A stretch of DNA of 64,000 bases, from the NCBI RefSeq assembly GCF_028473605.1, contig NZ_CP097267.1:1852501-1916500 (forward strand), given 5' to 3'. The stretch's first letter is position 1, and every line of letters begins with the position of its first letter. The stretch is from Acidovorax sp. NCPPB 3576. Its GTDB lineage: Bacteria > Pseudomonadota > Gammaproteobacteria > Burkholderiales > Burkholderiaceae_C. The notes beneath the pieces are model-generated. The model worked only from the letters and a program-made list of their open reading frames with translations, made no database searches and was not told where the DNA came from. Positions 8,732 through 17,006 of the stretch are shown here, piece after piece. The translations under genes were made by a program, and so were the position numbers.

Positions 8732-8760
8732 CGATTGTTCGTCAAGTCGAACGATTGTTC
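8732..8760. promoter_or_regulatory. candidate operator with repeated half-sites between exporter and regulator
   Basis: CGATTGTTC occurs twice in the same orientation (8732-8740 and 8752-8760), 20 bp apart, close to two helical turns. GAAC just before the second copy also makes inverted pairs with it (GAAC-GATT-GTTC at 8749-8760). The position, about 20 bp before the regulator start and between divergent genes, suits an autoregulated XRE protein. Confidence 0.45.
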
Positions 8761-8780
8761 TTTATGTTGATTAATCCATC

Positions 8781-9350
8781 ATGCCAAATCCAGTGCCCAG
8801 CAGTCCTTCGCCCATCAGCCTTCTGGCCGCAGCCGTCCGGCGCGAGCGAGAGCGCCTGGGTTGGTCCGTATCGGAACTCGCCAAACGCGCCGCAGTCGCT
8901 AAATCGACGCTTTCTCAGCTGGAGGCGGGGGTCGGCAATCCGAGCCTGGAGACGCTCTGGGCATTGGCGACCGCGCTGGATGTGCAAGTCACGCAATTGA
9001 TTGCCCAGCCCAGGACCCATGTGCAGGTCATCCGCGCCAACGAAGGCGTGGCGCTGACTTCGGAGCAGGCGAACTACGTGGCGACCCTCCTGGCGGTTTG
9101 CCCGGCGGGGGTCCAACGCGATCTGTATCGCGTCGCCGTCCAGCCCGGGCCACCCCGTACCTCCGAGCGCCACTTGCCGGGCACGGTCGAACACATCGTG
9201 CTGTGCAGCGGGCGAGCCCGGCTGGGGCCGGTCGGGCACGTGGTGGATCTGGGCCCGGGCGACTACGCCAGCTATTCAGCGGATGAGACCCACGTGTTCG
9301 AAGCGCTGGAACCGCACACCACCGCGGTCATGCTGATCGAACACACATGA
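8781..9350 (+). CDS. XRE-family regulator with C-terminal cupin domain
   Basis: 189 residues. A helix-turn-helix_3 domain spans about 15-72 (VRRERERLGWSVSELAKRA, then KSTLSQLEAGVGNPSLETL). After a linker, a cupin_2 domain covers about 110-187 (GTVEHIVLCSGRARLGPVG, LGPGDYASYSADETHVFEAL). This architecture is a one-component sensor in which the cupin binds a small ligand; SinR/PuuR-like members control amino-acid or polyamine metabolism. The divergent DMT exporter is the likely target. A bidirectional terminator follows the gene. Confidence 0.9.
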   Translation: MPNPVPSSPSPISLLAAAVRRERERLGWSVSELAKRAAVAKSTLSQLEAGVGNPSLETLWALATALDVQVTQLIAQPRTHVQVIRANEGVALTSEQANYVATLLAVCPAGVQRDLYRVAVQPGPPRTSERHLPGTVEHIVLCSGRARLGPVGHVVDLGPGDYASYSADETHVFEALEPHTTAVMLIEHT

Positions 9351-9405
9351 CGCTGGATGGGGGCCGCCATCCGCGGCAGCCCGGTTCTTCGATGCCATTG
9401 GAATG

Positions 9406-9439
9406 AAAAAAGGGCACCGGCCGAAGCGGGTGCCCTTTT
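9406..9439. terminator. bidirectional intrinsic terminator between the XRE gene and efp
   Basis: AAAGGGCACC pairs with GGTGCCCTTT across a short loop, with an A run on the left and a T run on the right. It can therefore end both the XRE transcript (plus) and the efp transcript (minus, which reads the A run as U). Confidence 0.85.
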
Positions 9440-9460
9440 GGGTCTGTGGATCCGGGTCGA

Positions 9461-10015
9461 TCAGACGCGCTTGCGGTATTCGCCCGTGCGGGTGTCGATT
9501 TCGATCTTGTCGCCCTGGCTCACGAACAGGGGCACGGGCACTTCGAAGCCGGTGGCGATCTTGGCGGGCTTGAGCACCTTGCCGGACGTGTCGCCCTTGA
9601 CGGCGGGTTCCGTCCAGGTGACTTCGCGTTCCACGCTGGTGGGCAGTTCGACCGAGATGGCCTTGCCGTCGTAGAACACCACTTCGACGGTCATGCCGTC
9701 TTCCAGGTAGTTCAGTGCGTCGCCCATGTTCTCGGCTTCGACTTCGTACTGGTTGAACTCGGTGTCCATGCAGACGTACATCGGGTCGGCGAAGTAGGAG
9801 TAGGTGCACTCCTTCTTGTCCAGGATGACGTTGTCGATCTTGTCGTCGGCCTTGAACACGTTTTCGGTGCCGAAGTTGCCGATCAGGCTCTTGAGCTTCA
9901 TGCGGACCGTGGCGGCGCCGCGGCCACCGCGTGCGTATTCGGTCTTCAGGACGACCATCGGGTCCTTGCCGTGCATGATCACATTGCCGGCGCGGATTTC
10001 TTGAGCGATTTTCAT
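9461..10015 (-). CDS. efp: elongation factor P
   Basis: 184 residues, the normal EF-P length with three beta-barrel domains. EF-P relieves ribosome stalling at polyproline. The loop that reaches the peptidyl-transferase centre is [11 protein letters not shown], placing Arg32 at the tip. This is the arginine version, rhamnosylated by EarP, rather than the lysine version modified by EpmA. The C-terminal [13 protein letters not shown] is typical. The start is the ATG before [10 protein letters not shown]; the frame stays open upstream by chance. earP lies 170 bp upstream on the same strand, consistent with an EF-P maturation module. Confidence 0.97.
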   Translation of the reverse strand: MKIAQEIRAGNVIMHGKDPMVVLKTEYARGGRGAATVRMKLKSLIGNFGTENVFKADDKIDNVILDKKECTYSYFADPMYVCMDTEFNQYEVEAENMGDALNYLEDGMTVEVVFYDGKAISVELPTSVEREVTWTEPAVKGDTSGKVLKPAKIATGFEVPVPLFVSQGDKIEIDTRTGEYRKRV

Positions 10016-10185
10016 AGCAGATTGCTGGGCTGGGGTTGAAGCCGCTCTACGCGCCGGGGCGCTGCGGGCGCTGCCTGAGGGGTGCAGCGCAAGGTCCGAG
10101 CGCCAGCGCATGTTCCGCGGCGGGATGCGCCGGCTGGTCACTTCGTCAGAAAGTGCCGCCTTGGGTTGGCGCAAAACCGTGGATT

Positions 10186-11301
10186 TTAGCTTTTTTCGGC
10201 CACGAACCCCAGCAATTGGGTCAACAGATCGTCCTGTGCGAGCAGCCGCGCGCGCGCCGCCTGCACCGTGGCGCGCCATTCCTGCAGCGTGGCGGCGTCC
10301 AGAGCGGGCAGGGCGCCGCCGTGTTCGAGGCCGTTCCACAGCGCATGGAACCGCCGTAGCGAGGGCGGGGCCTGCAGCCAGTCCAGGAACGCATGCAGCT
10401 TGGCGTGGTGGGCTTGATCGCCTTGCGGATAGATGTGCCACACGAAGGGCTGGCCGGCCCACAGGGCGCGCACCAGCGAGTCCTCGCCGCGCACGCAGTT
10501 GAAATCGCAGGCCCAGAGCATCTCGTCGAACGCCGGCTGGGGGCAGGGTGCGAGGTATGAAATCGATAGCAGACTGCCGGCGTCTTCATTGCGCTGGAGG
10601 CTATTTTGGCCCTGATGGTCCAGCGCCTGAACGGCCGCCGCTGCGCGGCCGGGGGTGACGAGCAGGTGGGCGCCGGCATGCGGCCGCAACTGGTCAAGCA
10701 GCAAGGGCAGTGCGGGCGGCTCGTAGCAAAACAGCGAAACGGCGAAGGCCCCGGCCGCCACGCCGTGGCGGGCACGCCAGCCGGCGCGGTCGAAGGCGGC
10801 CTGGCGGGCCAAGAGCCCCGGCTCGCGCAGCAGCCCGCCCGTGCCGCCGGTGAAGCCGGGGTAGAAGAACCAGCGCGTGCAGCCCGCGCCGGGGCCGGAC
10901 ATCAGCAGGGAGGGCAGGCGATGGCTGCGCTCCACATAGCTTTCGGCGCTGAGGTACTCCAGGTTGATCCAAAGGCATTTTTGGCCTGATGCCCTAGTGG
11001 AATATGCCATGGATGCTATGAAATTAGGAGCAATCTCGCAGCCGAACGCCTCGATGACCACATCGCCCGGGCCGTCGGGCGGGGCCTGCGCAGGCCAGGG
11101 CAGGACCTGCACGCCCGGTGCGCCGGCGGGGGCCATCCAGGCCAGGGCGGTGGCGTCGTCCGTCCACAGGCGCACGGCGTGGCCGCGGGCGGCCAGGTCG
11201 GCGGCGAGGCGCCAGCACACGCCGATGTCGCCGTAGTTGTCGATGACCTGGCAGAACAGGTCCCAGCGCAGGGGGTAGGCCATGGGGTGGGCAGGGCTCA
11301 T
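10186..11301 (-). CDS. earP: EF-P arginine rhamnosyltransferase EarP
   Basis: 371 residues. It transfers rhamnose from dTDP-rhamnose to Arg32 of EF-P. The family motif DNYGDIG carries the two key aspartates (Asp21 and Asp25 from this start), and RGEDS in the C-terminal Rossmann half carries Glu273. [10 protein letters not shown] and the nucleotide-site [16 protein letters not shown] are also diagnostic (former DUF2331). The start overlaps the LysR stop as ATGA; an ATG six codons in is the alternative. Two stretches (about residues 92-112 and 228-252) are encoded by copies of a Comamonadaceae interspersed repeat that keeps the frame, an oddity described separately. Confidence 0.93.
   Translation of the reverse strand: MSPAHPMAYPLRWDLFCQVIDNYGDIGVCWRLAADLAARGHAVRLWTDDATALAWMAPAGAPGVQVLPWPAQAPPDGPGDVVIEAFGCEIAPNFIASMAYSTRASGQKCLWINLEYLSAESYVERSHRLPSLLMSGPGAGCTRWFFYPGFTGGTGGLLREPGLLARQAAFDRAGWRARHGVAAGAFAVSLFCYEPPALPLLLDQLRPHAGAHLLVTPGRAAAAVQALDHQGQNSLQRNEDAGSLLSISYLAPCPQPAFDEMLWACDFNCVRGEDSLVRALWAGQPFVWHIYPQGDQAHHAKLHAFLDWLQAPPSLRRFHALWNGLEHGGALPALDAATLQEWRATVQAARARLLAQDDLLTQLLGFVAEKS
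10555..10619 (+). repeat. interspersed palindromic repeat copy inside earP (copy 2)
   Basis: On the plus strand it reads TATGAAATCGATAGCAGAC, a gap, then GCGCTGGAGGCTATTTTGGCC, the two conserved blocks of a short repeat I recognise from Comamonadaceae genomes. It lies within the earP coding frame and is translated in the reverse direction without a stop. Its assignment rests on similarity to the other copies here and on memory of related genomes. Confidence 0.55.
10974..11034 (-). repeat. interspersed palindromic repeat copy inside earP (copy 1)
   Basis: On the reverse strand it starts GATTGCTCCTAATTTCATAGC and continues to ACTAGGGCATCAGGCCAAAA. The copy at 56051-56112 has the same two blocks (GATTGCTATTAAATCAATAGC and ACTAGGGCATCGGCAC) at the same spacing. 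It is in frame with earP. Confidence 0.6.
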
Positions 11302-12197
11302 GCGTCGCCCCCGGCCGGCGCCCGCAGGTGCTCCACCAGCAGCTGCGCCACGCGCGAGAGCGGCTCGCCGGACCGCACGCACAGCGACAGCTGCCGGTGC
11401 GACCACGGCTCGGCCAGGGTGATGGGCCGCAGGGCCAGGGTGCCGCGGTACAGCTGGGCGCTGCCGCGCGGCAGCACGCCCACGCCCAGGCCGGCGGACA
11501 CCATGAGGCACAGCGCGTCGTAGCTGGTCACCTGGATGCGCAGCTTGAGCGGCAGGCCCGCCTCGGCCGCCGCGCGGGTGAGCTGGTTGTTGATGGCGCT
11601 GCCCGGGTGCACGCCCACGAAGTCGAACGGCAACGCGTCGGCCAGCCGCACCGAGCGCCGCCGCGCCAGCGGATGGCCGGCGGGGGCGATCAGCACCAGC
11701 TCGTCGGTGCGGTAGGGCAGCAGGGCGACGCGCTCGCCGTAGCTGCCGTGGTTGAGGATGCCCACGTCCGCCGCGTTCTCGGCCACCGAATGGGCGATGG
11801 CGGTGCTGATCTGCTCCTGCAGCCGCACCTGGACCTGCGGGTGCGCGGCCATGAAGGCCGGCAGCTCGGCCGGCAGGAACTGGGTGATGGCCGAGATGTT
11901 GGCCACCACGCGCACGTGGCCCCGCACGCCGGCGCGGAAGTCCCGCATCTGCAGGGCGATGCCATCGAGCTCGTTGAGCACGCCGCGCGCCATGTTCAGC
12001 AGCGCATAGGCGGCGTCGGTGGGCGCGGTGCCGCGGTTGCTGCGGCTGAACAACTCCACCTGCAGCGTGCCCTCCAGCTCGGCCAGCCGGCGGCTGGCGG
12101 CCGACGGGGCGATGTGCTCGCGCGCCGCGGCGCGGGCGATGGCGTTTTCTTCCATCACCGCGACGAACAGGCGCAGGGAGATCGGGTCCAGCTTCAT
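11298..12197 (-). CDS. LysR-family transcriptional regulator
   Basis: 299 residues: an N-terminal winged helix-turn-helix (about 5-64, SLRLFVAVMEENAIARAA, PSAASRRLAELE) and a periplasmic-binding-protein-like effector domain (VRVVANISAITQFLPAEL onward; C-terminal VSAGLGVGVLPRG). It is divergent from the CoA-transferase / HMG-CoA lyase genes with 130 bp between, so it probably controls them with an organic acid or CoA-ester-related ligand. Its stop overlaps the earP start by four bases, so earP may be translated from the same message, coupling two unrelated functions. The start sits just before the conserved LDPISLRLF. Confidence 0.9.
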   Translation of the reverse strand: MKLDPISLRLFVAVMEENAIARAAAREHIAPSAASRRLAELEGTLQVELFSRSNRGTAPTDAAYALLNMARGVLNELDGIALQMRDFRAGVRGHVRVVANISAITQFLPAELPAFMAAHPQVQVRLQEQISTAIAHSVAENAADVGILNHGSYGERVALLPYRTDELVLIAPAGHPLARRRSVRLADALPFDFVGVHPGSAINNQLTRAAAEAGLPLKLRIQVTSYDALCLMVSAGLGVGVLPRGSAQLYRGTLALRPITLAEPWSHRQLSLCVRSGEPLSRVAQLLVEHLRAPAGGDA

Positions 12198-12327
12198 GGG
12201 CGCCGATGGTAATGCGCCAGCGCATCGGCCATGCCGGTTTGCGATGGCGGCGTCGCGCATCGGGGTTTTGCGGCGGGCAGGGCGCGCGGCATGATCCGCG
12301 CCATTCGAACCAAGGGAAGCGACAGGA

Positions 12328-13545
12328 ATGACGACGACGACGGAAACGACAGCAGCCCCCGCCGCCCTGGCCGGGGTGCGGGTGATCGAGATGGGCCAGT
12401 TGATCGCCGGGCCGTTTTGCGGCAAGACGCTGGGCGAGTTCGGCGCAGACGTGGTGAAGATCGAGGCGCCCGGCGCGGGCGATCCGCTGCGCAACTGGCG
12501 GTTGATCAAGGAGGGCACCTCGGTGTGGTGGCAGGTGCAGTCGCGCAACAAGCGTTCGCTGGCGCTGGACCTGCGCCAGCCGCAAGGGCGGGACATCGCG
12601 CGCCGGCTCATCGCCGAGGCCGACGTGCTGATCGAGAACTTTCGCCCCGGCACGCTGGAAGACTGGGGCATGTCGCCCGAGGCGCTGCATGCGCTCAACC
12701 CCGGGCTGGTGATCCTGCGCATCTCGGGCTACGGGCAGACCGGCCCCTACCGCGACCTGCCGGGCTTCGGAATGATCGGCGAGGCGATGGGTGGCCTGCG
12801 CCATCTGACGGGCGAGCCCGGCCGCGTGCCGGTGCGGGTGGGCGTGTCCATCGGCGACACGCTGGCGGCGCTGCACGGCGCCGTGGGTGTACTGACGGCG
12901 CTCTACCACCGCAAGGTGAACGGCGGCCAAGGCCAGGTGATTGACGTGGCGCTGCACGAAGCCGTATTCAACGTGATGGAGAGCCTCATTCCCGAGTACA
13001 GCGCCTTCGGTGCCGTGCGCGACGCGGCGGGCAGCGCGCTGCCGGGCATCGCGCCGTCCAACGCGTATCCGTGCACCGATGGCTGGGTGCTGGTGGCAGG
13101 CAATGGCGACAGCATCTTCAAGCGGCTGATGGAGGCCATCGGCCGGCCTGATCTGGCGGCGGCGCCCGACCTGGGCAGCAATGCCGGGCGGGTGGCCCGG
13201 GTGGCGGAGATCGACGCGGCCATCGGCGAATGGACGGCCGGGCGCACCGTGCAGGCGGTGCTGGAGGGCCTGGGGGCCGCCCGCGTGCCGGCCGGCAAGG
13301 TGTACACGGCGCAGGACATCGCCGAAGACCCGCACTACCGCGCCCGCGACATGCTGCTGCCGCAGACCACGCGCGACGGCTATGTGGTCGAGGTGCCGGG
13401 CATCGTGCCCAAGCTGTCGGGCACGCCGGGCACGATCCGCTCCAGCGCGCCGCACCTGGGCGACGACACCGATGCGGTGCTGGCCGAGGCGGGCCTGACC
13501 GCCGAACAGATCGCGCTGCTGCGCAGCAAGGGGGTGATCCAATGA
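12328..13545 (+). CDS. CaiB/BaiF (class III) CoA-transferase
   Basis: 405 residues, the full length of a family III CoA-transferase, which moves CoA from one carboxylate to another through an aspartyl-CoA intermediate. LAGVRVIEMGQLIAGPF opens the Rossmann part; Asp177 in VSIGDTLAALHG is the expected nucleophile; SRNKRSLALDL and GFGMIGEAMGG are typical. The next gene, overlapping by four bases, is an HMG-CoA lyase, so the likely job is to activate a 3-hydroxy-3-methyl dicarboxylate (HMG or citramalate-like) for cleavage. The substrate is inference from context. Confidence 0.92.
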   Translation: MTTTTETTAAPAALAGVRVIEMGQLIAGPFCGKTLGEFGADVVKIEAPGAGDPLRNWRLIKEGTSVWWQVQSRNKRSLALDLRQPQGRDIARRLIAEADVLIENFRPGTLEDWGMSPEALHALNPGLVILRISGYGQTGPYRDLPGFGMIGEAMGGLRHLTGEPGRVPVRVGVSIGDTLAALHGAVGVLTALYHRKVNGGQGQVIDVALHEAVFNVMESLIPEYSAFGAVRDAAGSALPGIAPSNAYPCTDGWVLVAGNGDSIFKRLMEAIGRPDLAAAPDLGSNAGRVARVAEIDAAIGEWTAGRTVQAVLEGLGAARVPAGKVYTAQDIAEDPHYRARDMLLPQTTRDGYVVEVPGIVPKLSGTPGTIRSSAPHLGDDTDAVLAEAGLTAEQIALLRSKGVIQ

Positions 13546-14573
13546 CCGCGACTCGGAACCCGTCGAACGGGCCGGACGAAACAGGCCAAGCCCGCGCTGG
13601 CGTGTGGAGCGGCAACGGCCGCCGCATCCACCTGCAGGAAGTGGGAACGCGCGACGGCCTGCAGATGGAGCAGGCCTTCGTGCCCACGGCGGACAAGATC
13701 GCGCTGGTCGATGCGCTGTCGGCGGCGGGCCTGTCGAAGATCGAGGTGACGGCGTTCGTCTCGCCCACGGCGATACCGGCGCTGCGCGATGCCGAGATCG
13801 TCATGCGCGAGATCGCGCGCCGCCCCGGCACGGTGTACAGCGCGCTGGTGCCCAACGTGCGCGGCGCCGAGCGCGCCATCGAGGCGCACACCGACGAGCT
13901 GAACCTGGTCATGTCCGCCAGCGAAACGCACAACCTGGCCAACCTGCGCATGGCGCGGGCGCAATCATTCGCGGCGCTGGCGCAGGTGGTGGCCACGGCC
14001 CAGGCGGCCAGCGTGGCGGTGAACGTGTCGCTGTCGTGCGTGTTCGGCTGCCCCATGGAGGGCGATGTGGCGCAGGAGGACGTGTTCGGCTGGGTGCAGC
14101 GCTTCGCCGACCTGGGCGTGCGCGGCATCACGTTGTGCGACACGACCGGCATGGCGTATCCGACCCAGGTGGCGGGGCTGACCGCTGCGGCCCGCGCGCG
14201 CTGGCCGGGGGTGGATTTCACGCTGCACTTTCACAACACGCGCGGCATGGGGTTGGCGAACGTGCTGGCGGCCATCGGTGCGGGGGCGGACCGCTTCGAC
14301 GCGTCGCTCGGCGGATTGGGGGGCTGCCCCTATGCGCCGGGCGCCTCGGGCAACGTGTGCAGCGAAGAGATCGTGCACGCGCTGCAGCTGATGGGCTACG
14401 ACACGGGCGTGGACCTTTGCGCGCTGATCGCCGCGGCCGGGCGGCTGCCCGGCCTGATCGGCCATGACATTCCCAGCCAGATCGTGAAGGCCGGTCGGCG
14501 GCTGGACCTGCATCCGGTGCCCGACGGATTCGATGCGATCCGCGAACGGGCCCTGGCCCGCGACGCGGCCTGA
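13542..14573 (+). CDS. hydroxymethylglutaryl-CoA lyase-like enzyme
   Basis: 343 residues. The family cleaves HMG-CoA to acetyl-CoA and acetoacetate. The TIM-barrel entry motif is HLQEVGTRDGLQ, with catalytic Arg37 and Asp38; the metal ligands lie in LHFHNTRG; the catalytic loop GLGGCPYAPGASGN has the conserved Cys. About 25 extra residues precede the conserved domain. The ATGA overlap with the CoA-transferase stop indicates translational coupling. Two Bug receptors follow after 72 bp. Related DRE-TIM lyases act on citramalyl-CoA or similar esters, so the exact substrate is open. Confidence 0.9.
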   Translation: MTATRNPSNGPDETGQARAGVWSGNGRRIHLQEVGTRDGLQMEQAFVPTADKIALVDALSAAGLSKIEVTAFVSPTAIPALRDAEIVMREIARRPGTVYSALVPNVRGAERAIEAHTDELNLVMSASETHNLANLRMARAQSFAALAQVVATAQAASVAVNVSLSCVFGCPMEGDVAQEDVFGWVQRFADLGVRGITLCDTTGMAYPTQVAGLTAAARARWPGVDFTLHFHNTRGMGLANVLAAIGAGADRFDASLGGLGGCPYAPGASGNVCSEEIVHALQLMGYDTGVDLCALIAAAGRLPGLIGHDIPSQIVKAGRRLDLHPVPDGFDAIRERALARDAA

Positions 14574-14645
14574 GCGCTTCGGACCGCTGGCAAAAAAGGC
14601 TGCGATCCCGCAAGAGACAACGCATTGCAAAGAAGGAGACAAAAC

Positions 14646-15623
14646 ATGGGTATGCATTTCCTTTCCCGGCGCACGGCGCTGGCCGCGTTGCTGTGCAGCG
14701 CAGCGGGCACGGCCATTGCACAGGCTGGTTACCCCCAGCGCGCGATCACCCTCGTGGTGCCGCAGCAGGCCGGCGGCGCCAACGACGCCATTGCGCGCGT
14801 GGTGGCGCAAAAGCTGTCGGAGCAGCTGGGGCAGCCGGTGGTGGTGGACAACCGCCCCGGCGCCGGCGGCAACGTGGGCACGGCCGCCACGGCCAAGGCC
14901 AAGCCGGACGGCTACACGCTGCTGCTGACCGCTGACAGCGCGCAGGTCATCAACCCCTGGCTCTACCAGCACACGGGGTTCGATCCGGTGAAGGATTTCG
15001 AACCGGTGGCACCGCTGGCCACCGCAGGCTATGTGCTGGTGGCCAACCCGGCGTTTCCCGCGTCCAACGTGGCCGAGCTGGTGGCGCTGGCCAAAGCGCA
15101 CCCGGGCCAGTACGCCATCGCCTCGGCGGGCAACGGCACGCTCAACCACCTGATCGGCGAGATGCTGCAAAAGACCGCAGGCATTTCCTTGCAGCATGTG
15201 CCGTACAAGGGCTCTGCCGCAGCCGCCACCGATGTGGTGGGCGGGCAGGTGCCGCTGTCGGTGCAAAGCCTGCCGTCCTCCATCGCGTTCATCAAGGCCG
15301 GCAAGCTCAAGGTGCTGGGCGTGGTGAACACGCGGCGCGTGGCGGCGCTGCCGGACGTGCCCACCATCGGCGAGACGCTGGCGGGTTTTGGCCAGACACC
15401 CTGGTACGGGCTCTTCGCGCCGGCCGGAACCCCGGCCACCGTGGTCGCGCGGCTGCAGGCCGAGGTGGCCCGGGCACTGGGCCAGAAAGACGTGGCCGAG
15501 CGGCTGGCCGCCGTGGGGTGCGAGCCCTACCAGGGCAGCCCGGCCCAACTGGCGGCATTGGTGCGGGACGACCTGGCGCGCTGGGGCCGGCTGGTGAAAG
15601 ACACCGGGGCCAAGGTGGATTGA
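14646..15623 (+). CDS. Bug/TctC-family periplasmic solute receptor (first of tandem pair)
   Basis: 325 residues. A signal peptide (SRRTALAALLCSAAGTAIAQ, cleavage near residue 26) precedes a tripartite tricarboxylate receptor domain. Typical features are YPQRAITLVVPQQAGG, the DNRPGAGGNVGTAATAKAKPDGYTLLL stretch (split here by no gap), HVPYKGSAAAATDVVGGQV and LPDVPTIGE. Bug proteins bind carboxylates or other small polar ligands in the periplasm and are far more numerous than TctAB membrane partners; none is nearby. AAGGAG lies eight bases before the ATG. It probably serves the CoA-transferase/lyase pathway upstream. Confidence 0.92.
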   Translation: MGMHFLSRRTALAALLCSAAGTAIAQAGYPQRAITLVVPQQAGGANDAIARVVAQKLSEQLGQPVVVDNRPGAGGNVGTAATAKAKPDGYTLLLTADSAQVINPWLYQHTGFDPVKDFEPVAPLATAGYVLVANPAFPASNVAELVALAKAHPGQYAIASAGNGTLNHLIGEMLQKTAGISLQHVPYKGSAAAATDVVGGQVPLSVQSLPSSIAFIKAGKLKVLGVVNTRRVAALPDVPTIGETLAGFGQTPWYGLFAPAGTPATVVARLQAEVARALGQKDVAERLAAVGCEPYQGSPAQLAALVRDDLARWGRLVKDTGAKVD

Positions 15624-15715
15624 TGGCGGGCGGGCTCGCCCGTGCGGCCACGGGCAGGGCGCAATCAGGCACTGCAGCACTTTTTTTGAATTTCTAAAAA
15701 CCAAGGAGACACGGC

Positions 15716-16744
15716 ATGACACCGACAACGATCACCCTCGCCACCCCCGCAATCACTCGCACCGTGAACCGAACCGCCACCCGCCGCCGGGCTGCGGTGG
15801 CCATCGCGCTGGCTACGGCGTTCGCAGGCACGGCCTGGGCGCAGGGCGGCTACCCGACCAAGCCGGTCACGCTGGTGGTGCCCACCGCCGCGGGCGGCAC
15901 CACCGACCTGTCCGCGCGCATGCTCGCGCAGGCCCTGGGGCCGGTGCTGGGCCAATCGGTGGTGGTGGACAACAAAGGAGGAGGCAACGGCAACATCGCC
16001 GCCAGCGTGGTCAAGCGCGCAGAGCCCGATGGCTACACGCTGCTCATGCAGTACTCGGGCTACCACGTGATCTCGCCGCTGCTCACCCGGCAAAAGCAGT
16101 GGGAGCCGAGCGACTTCCAGCCGATCGCCAACGTGTTGTCGGCGCCGCAGATCATCGTCGTGCGCGACGGCCTGCCGGTGAAGACCCTGGCCGAGTTGAT
16201 CGCCTATGCCAAGGCGCACCCCGGCAAGCTCAACTACGCGTCGTCCGGCAACGGCTCGCTGCAGCACGTGACCGGCGCCATGCTGGAGCAGCAGGGCGGC
16301 GTGAAGATGGTGCACGTGCCTTACAAGGGCACAGGCCCGGCGCTGCAGGATCTGCTGGGCGGCCAGGTGGACCTGACCTTCGGCACCGCACCGCCGTTCA
16401 TGCCCCACATCCAGGCCGGCAAGCTGCGCGTGCTGGCGGTGACGGGCAAGGAACGACTGGCCAGCCTGCCGGACGTGCCCACCACGGCCGAGGCAGGCTA
16501 CCCCAAAGTGGATGCGACCTCGTGGTTCGCGCTGTTCGCACCGGCCCACGTGCCGAAGGCGGTGGTGGACAAGCTGGTGGCCGACGTGCGCACCGTGGTG
16601 CAGAACCCCGCATTCCAGCAAAAGGCCCTGGAGCAGGGTGCCACCGCCGACTACCAGGGACCGCAACCGCTCGCCGAGCGGGTGAAGGCCGATCTGGCCA
16701 ACTGGGCGCAGGTGGTGAAGGCCTCCAAGATCGAGGCGGACTGA
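15716..16744 (+). CDS. Bug/TctC-family periplasmic solute receptor (second of tandem pair)
   Basis: 342 residues. A longer N-terminal leader with an Arg-rich part (RTATRRRAAVAIALATAF) ends in TAWAQ near residue 43, then the receptor domain (YPTKPVTLVVPTAAGGTTD, VVDNKGGGNGNIAAS, HVPYKGTGPALQDLLGGQVD, LPDVPTTAEAGYP). AAGGAG precedes the ATG. It is a diverged paralogue of the preceding gene, 92 bp downstream, and the pair probably offers two ligand specificities. No TctA or TctB gene is in the window. Confidence 0.92.
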   Translation: MTPTTITLATPAITRTVNRTATRRRAAVAIALATAFAGTAWAQGGYPTKPVTLVVPTAAGGTTDLSARMLAQALGPVLGQSVVVDNKGGGNGNIAASVVKRAEPDGYTLLMQYSGYHVISPLLTRQKQWEPSDFQPIANVLSAPQIIVVRDGLPVKTLAELIAYAKAHPGKLNYASSGNGSLQHVTGAMLEQQGGVKMVHVPYKGTGPALQDLLGGQVDLTFGTAPPFMPHIQAGKLRVLAVTGKERLASLPDVPTTAEAGYPKVDATSWFALFAPAHVPKAVVDKLVADVRTVVQNPAFQQKALEQGATADYQGPQPLAERVKADLANWAQVVKASKIEAD

Positions 16745-16793
16745 TCGTTCCTCGCACCTCGGGCCGCCCGCTGAGGGCCCGCCAGCCATCGAA

Positions 16794-16819
16794 GCCCTGC
16801 GCCGCGCGCAGGGCTTTTT
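16794..16819 (+). terminator. intrinsic terminator after the tandem Bug genes
   Basis: GCCCTGC pairs with GCAGGGC across a 7-base loop and is followed by TTTTT. It sits 50 bp after the second Bug stop and ends the CoA-transferase/lyase/Bug transcript. Confidence 0.85.
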
Positions 16820-16820
16820 G

Positions 16821-16848
16821 CTTTGCGCGCCGCGCTTTGCGCGCCGCG
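16821..16848. repeat. 14-bp tandem duplication
   Basis: CTTTGCGCGCCGCG occurs twice head to tail directly after the terminator, with a degenerate third start (CTGTGCGCCG). It is noncoding and looks like slippage. Confidence 0.7.
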
Positions 16849-16899
16849 CTGTGCGCCGAGGCAGCGGGAGAGTGGCCGTGACAACGGGACCCGTCATGC

Positions 16900-16975
16900 G
16901 CTTGTAAAAATTCTTTGAATGATTGAATTTTTTCTTTAATATGACGGTGTTGTAAATTTTTTATCAAAAGCGGTC
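16900..16975. promoter_or_regulatory. AT-rich control region upstream of the RpiR-type gene
   Basis: A sharply AT-rich block in a GC-rich region, with several near-palindromic T/A tracts such as TGTAAATTTTTTATCA and TGTAAAAATTCTTTGAAT. RpiR/HexR/MurR regulators bind inverted repeats of the TGTAAT...ATTACA kind, so this is a likely promoter plus operator for the regulator and the operon behind it. The exact boxes are not determinable by eye. Confidence 0.45.
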
Positions 16976-17006
16976 GAACGCTTTTCCGCCACCCGACGCC
17001 TGTCCC

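Noticed and set aside
10186..13542. A single 1118-codon reverse frame covering earP and beyond
   Set aside because: Only its end (10186-11301) carries EarP motifs; the upstream part is the wrong frame of the LysR gene and the antisense of the CoA-transferase gene.
16745..16870. The GC-rich repeated stretch after the second Bug gene as an attachment site
   Set aside because: The two 14-bp units are adjacent, with no integrase, tRNA or change in gene content; local slippage explains it.
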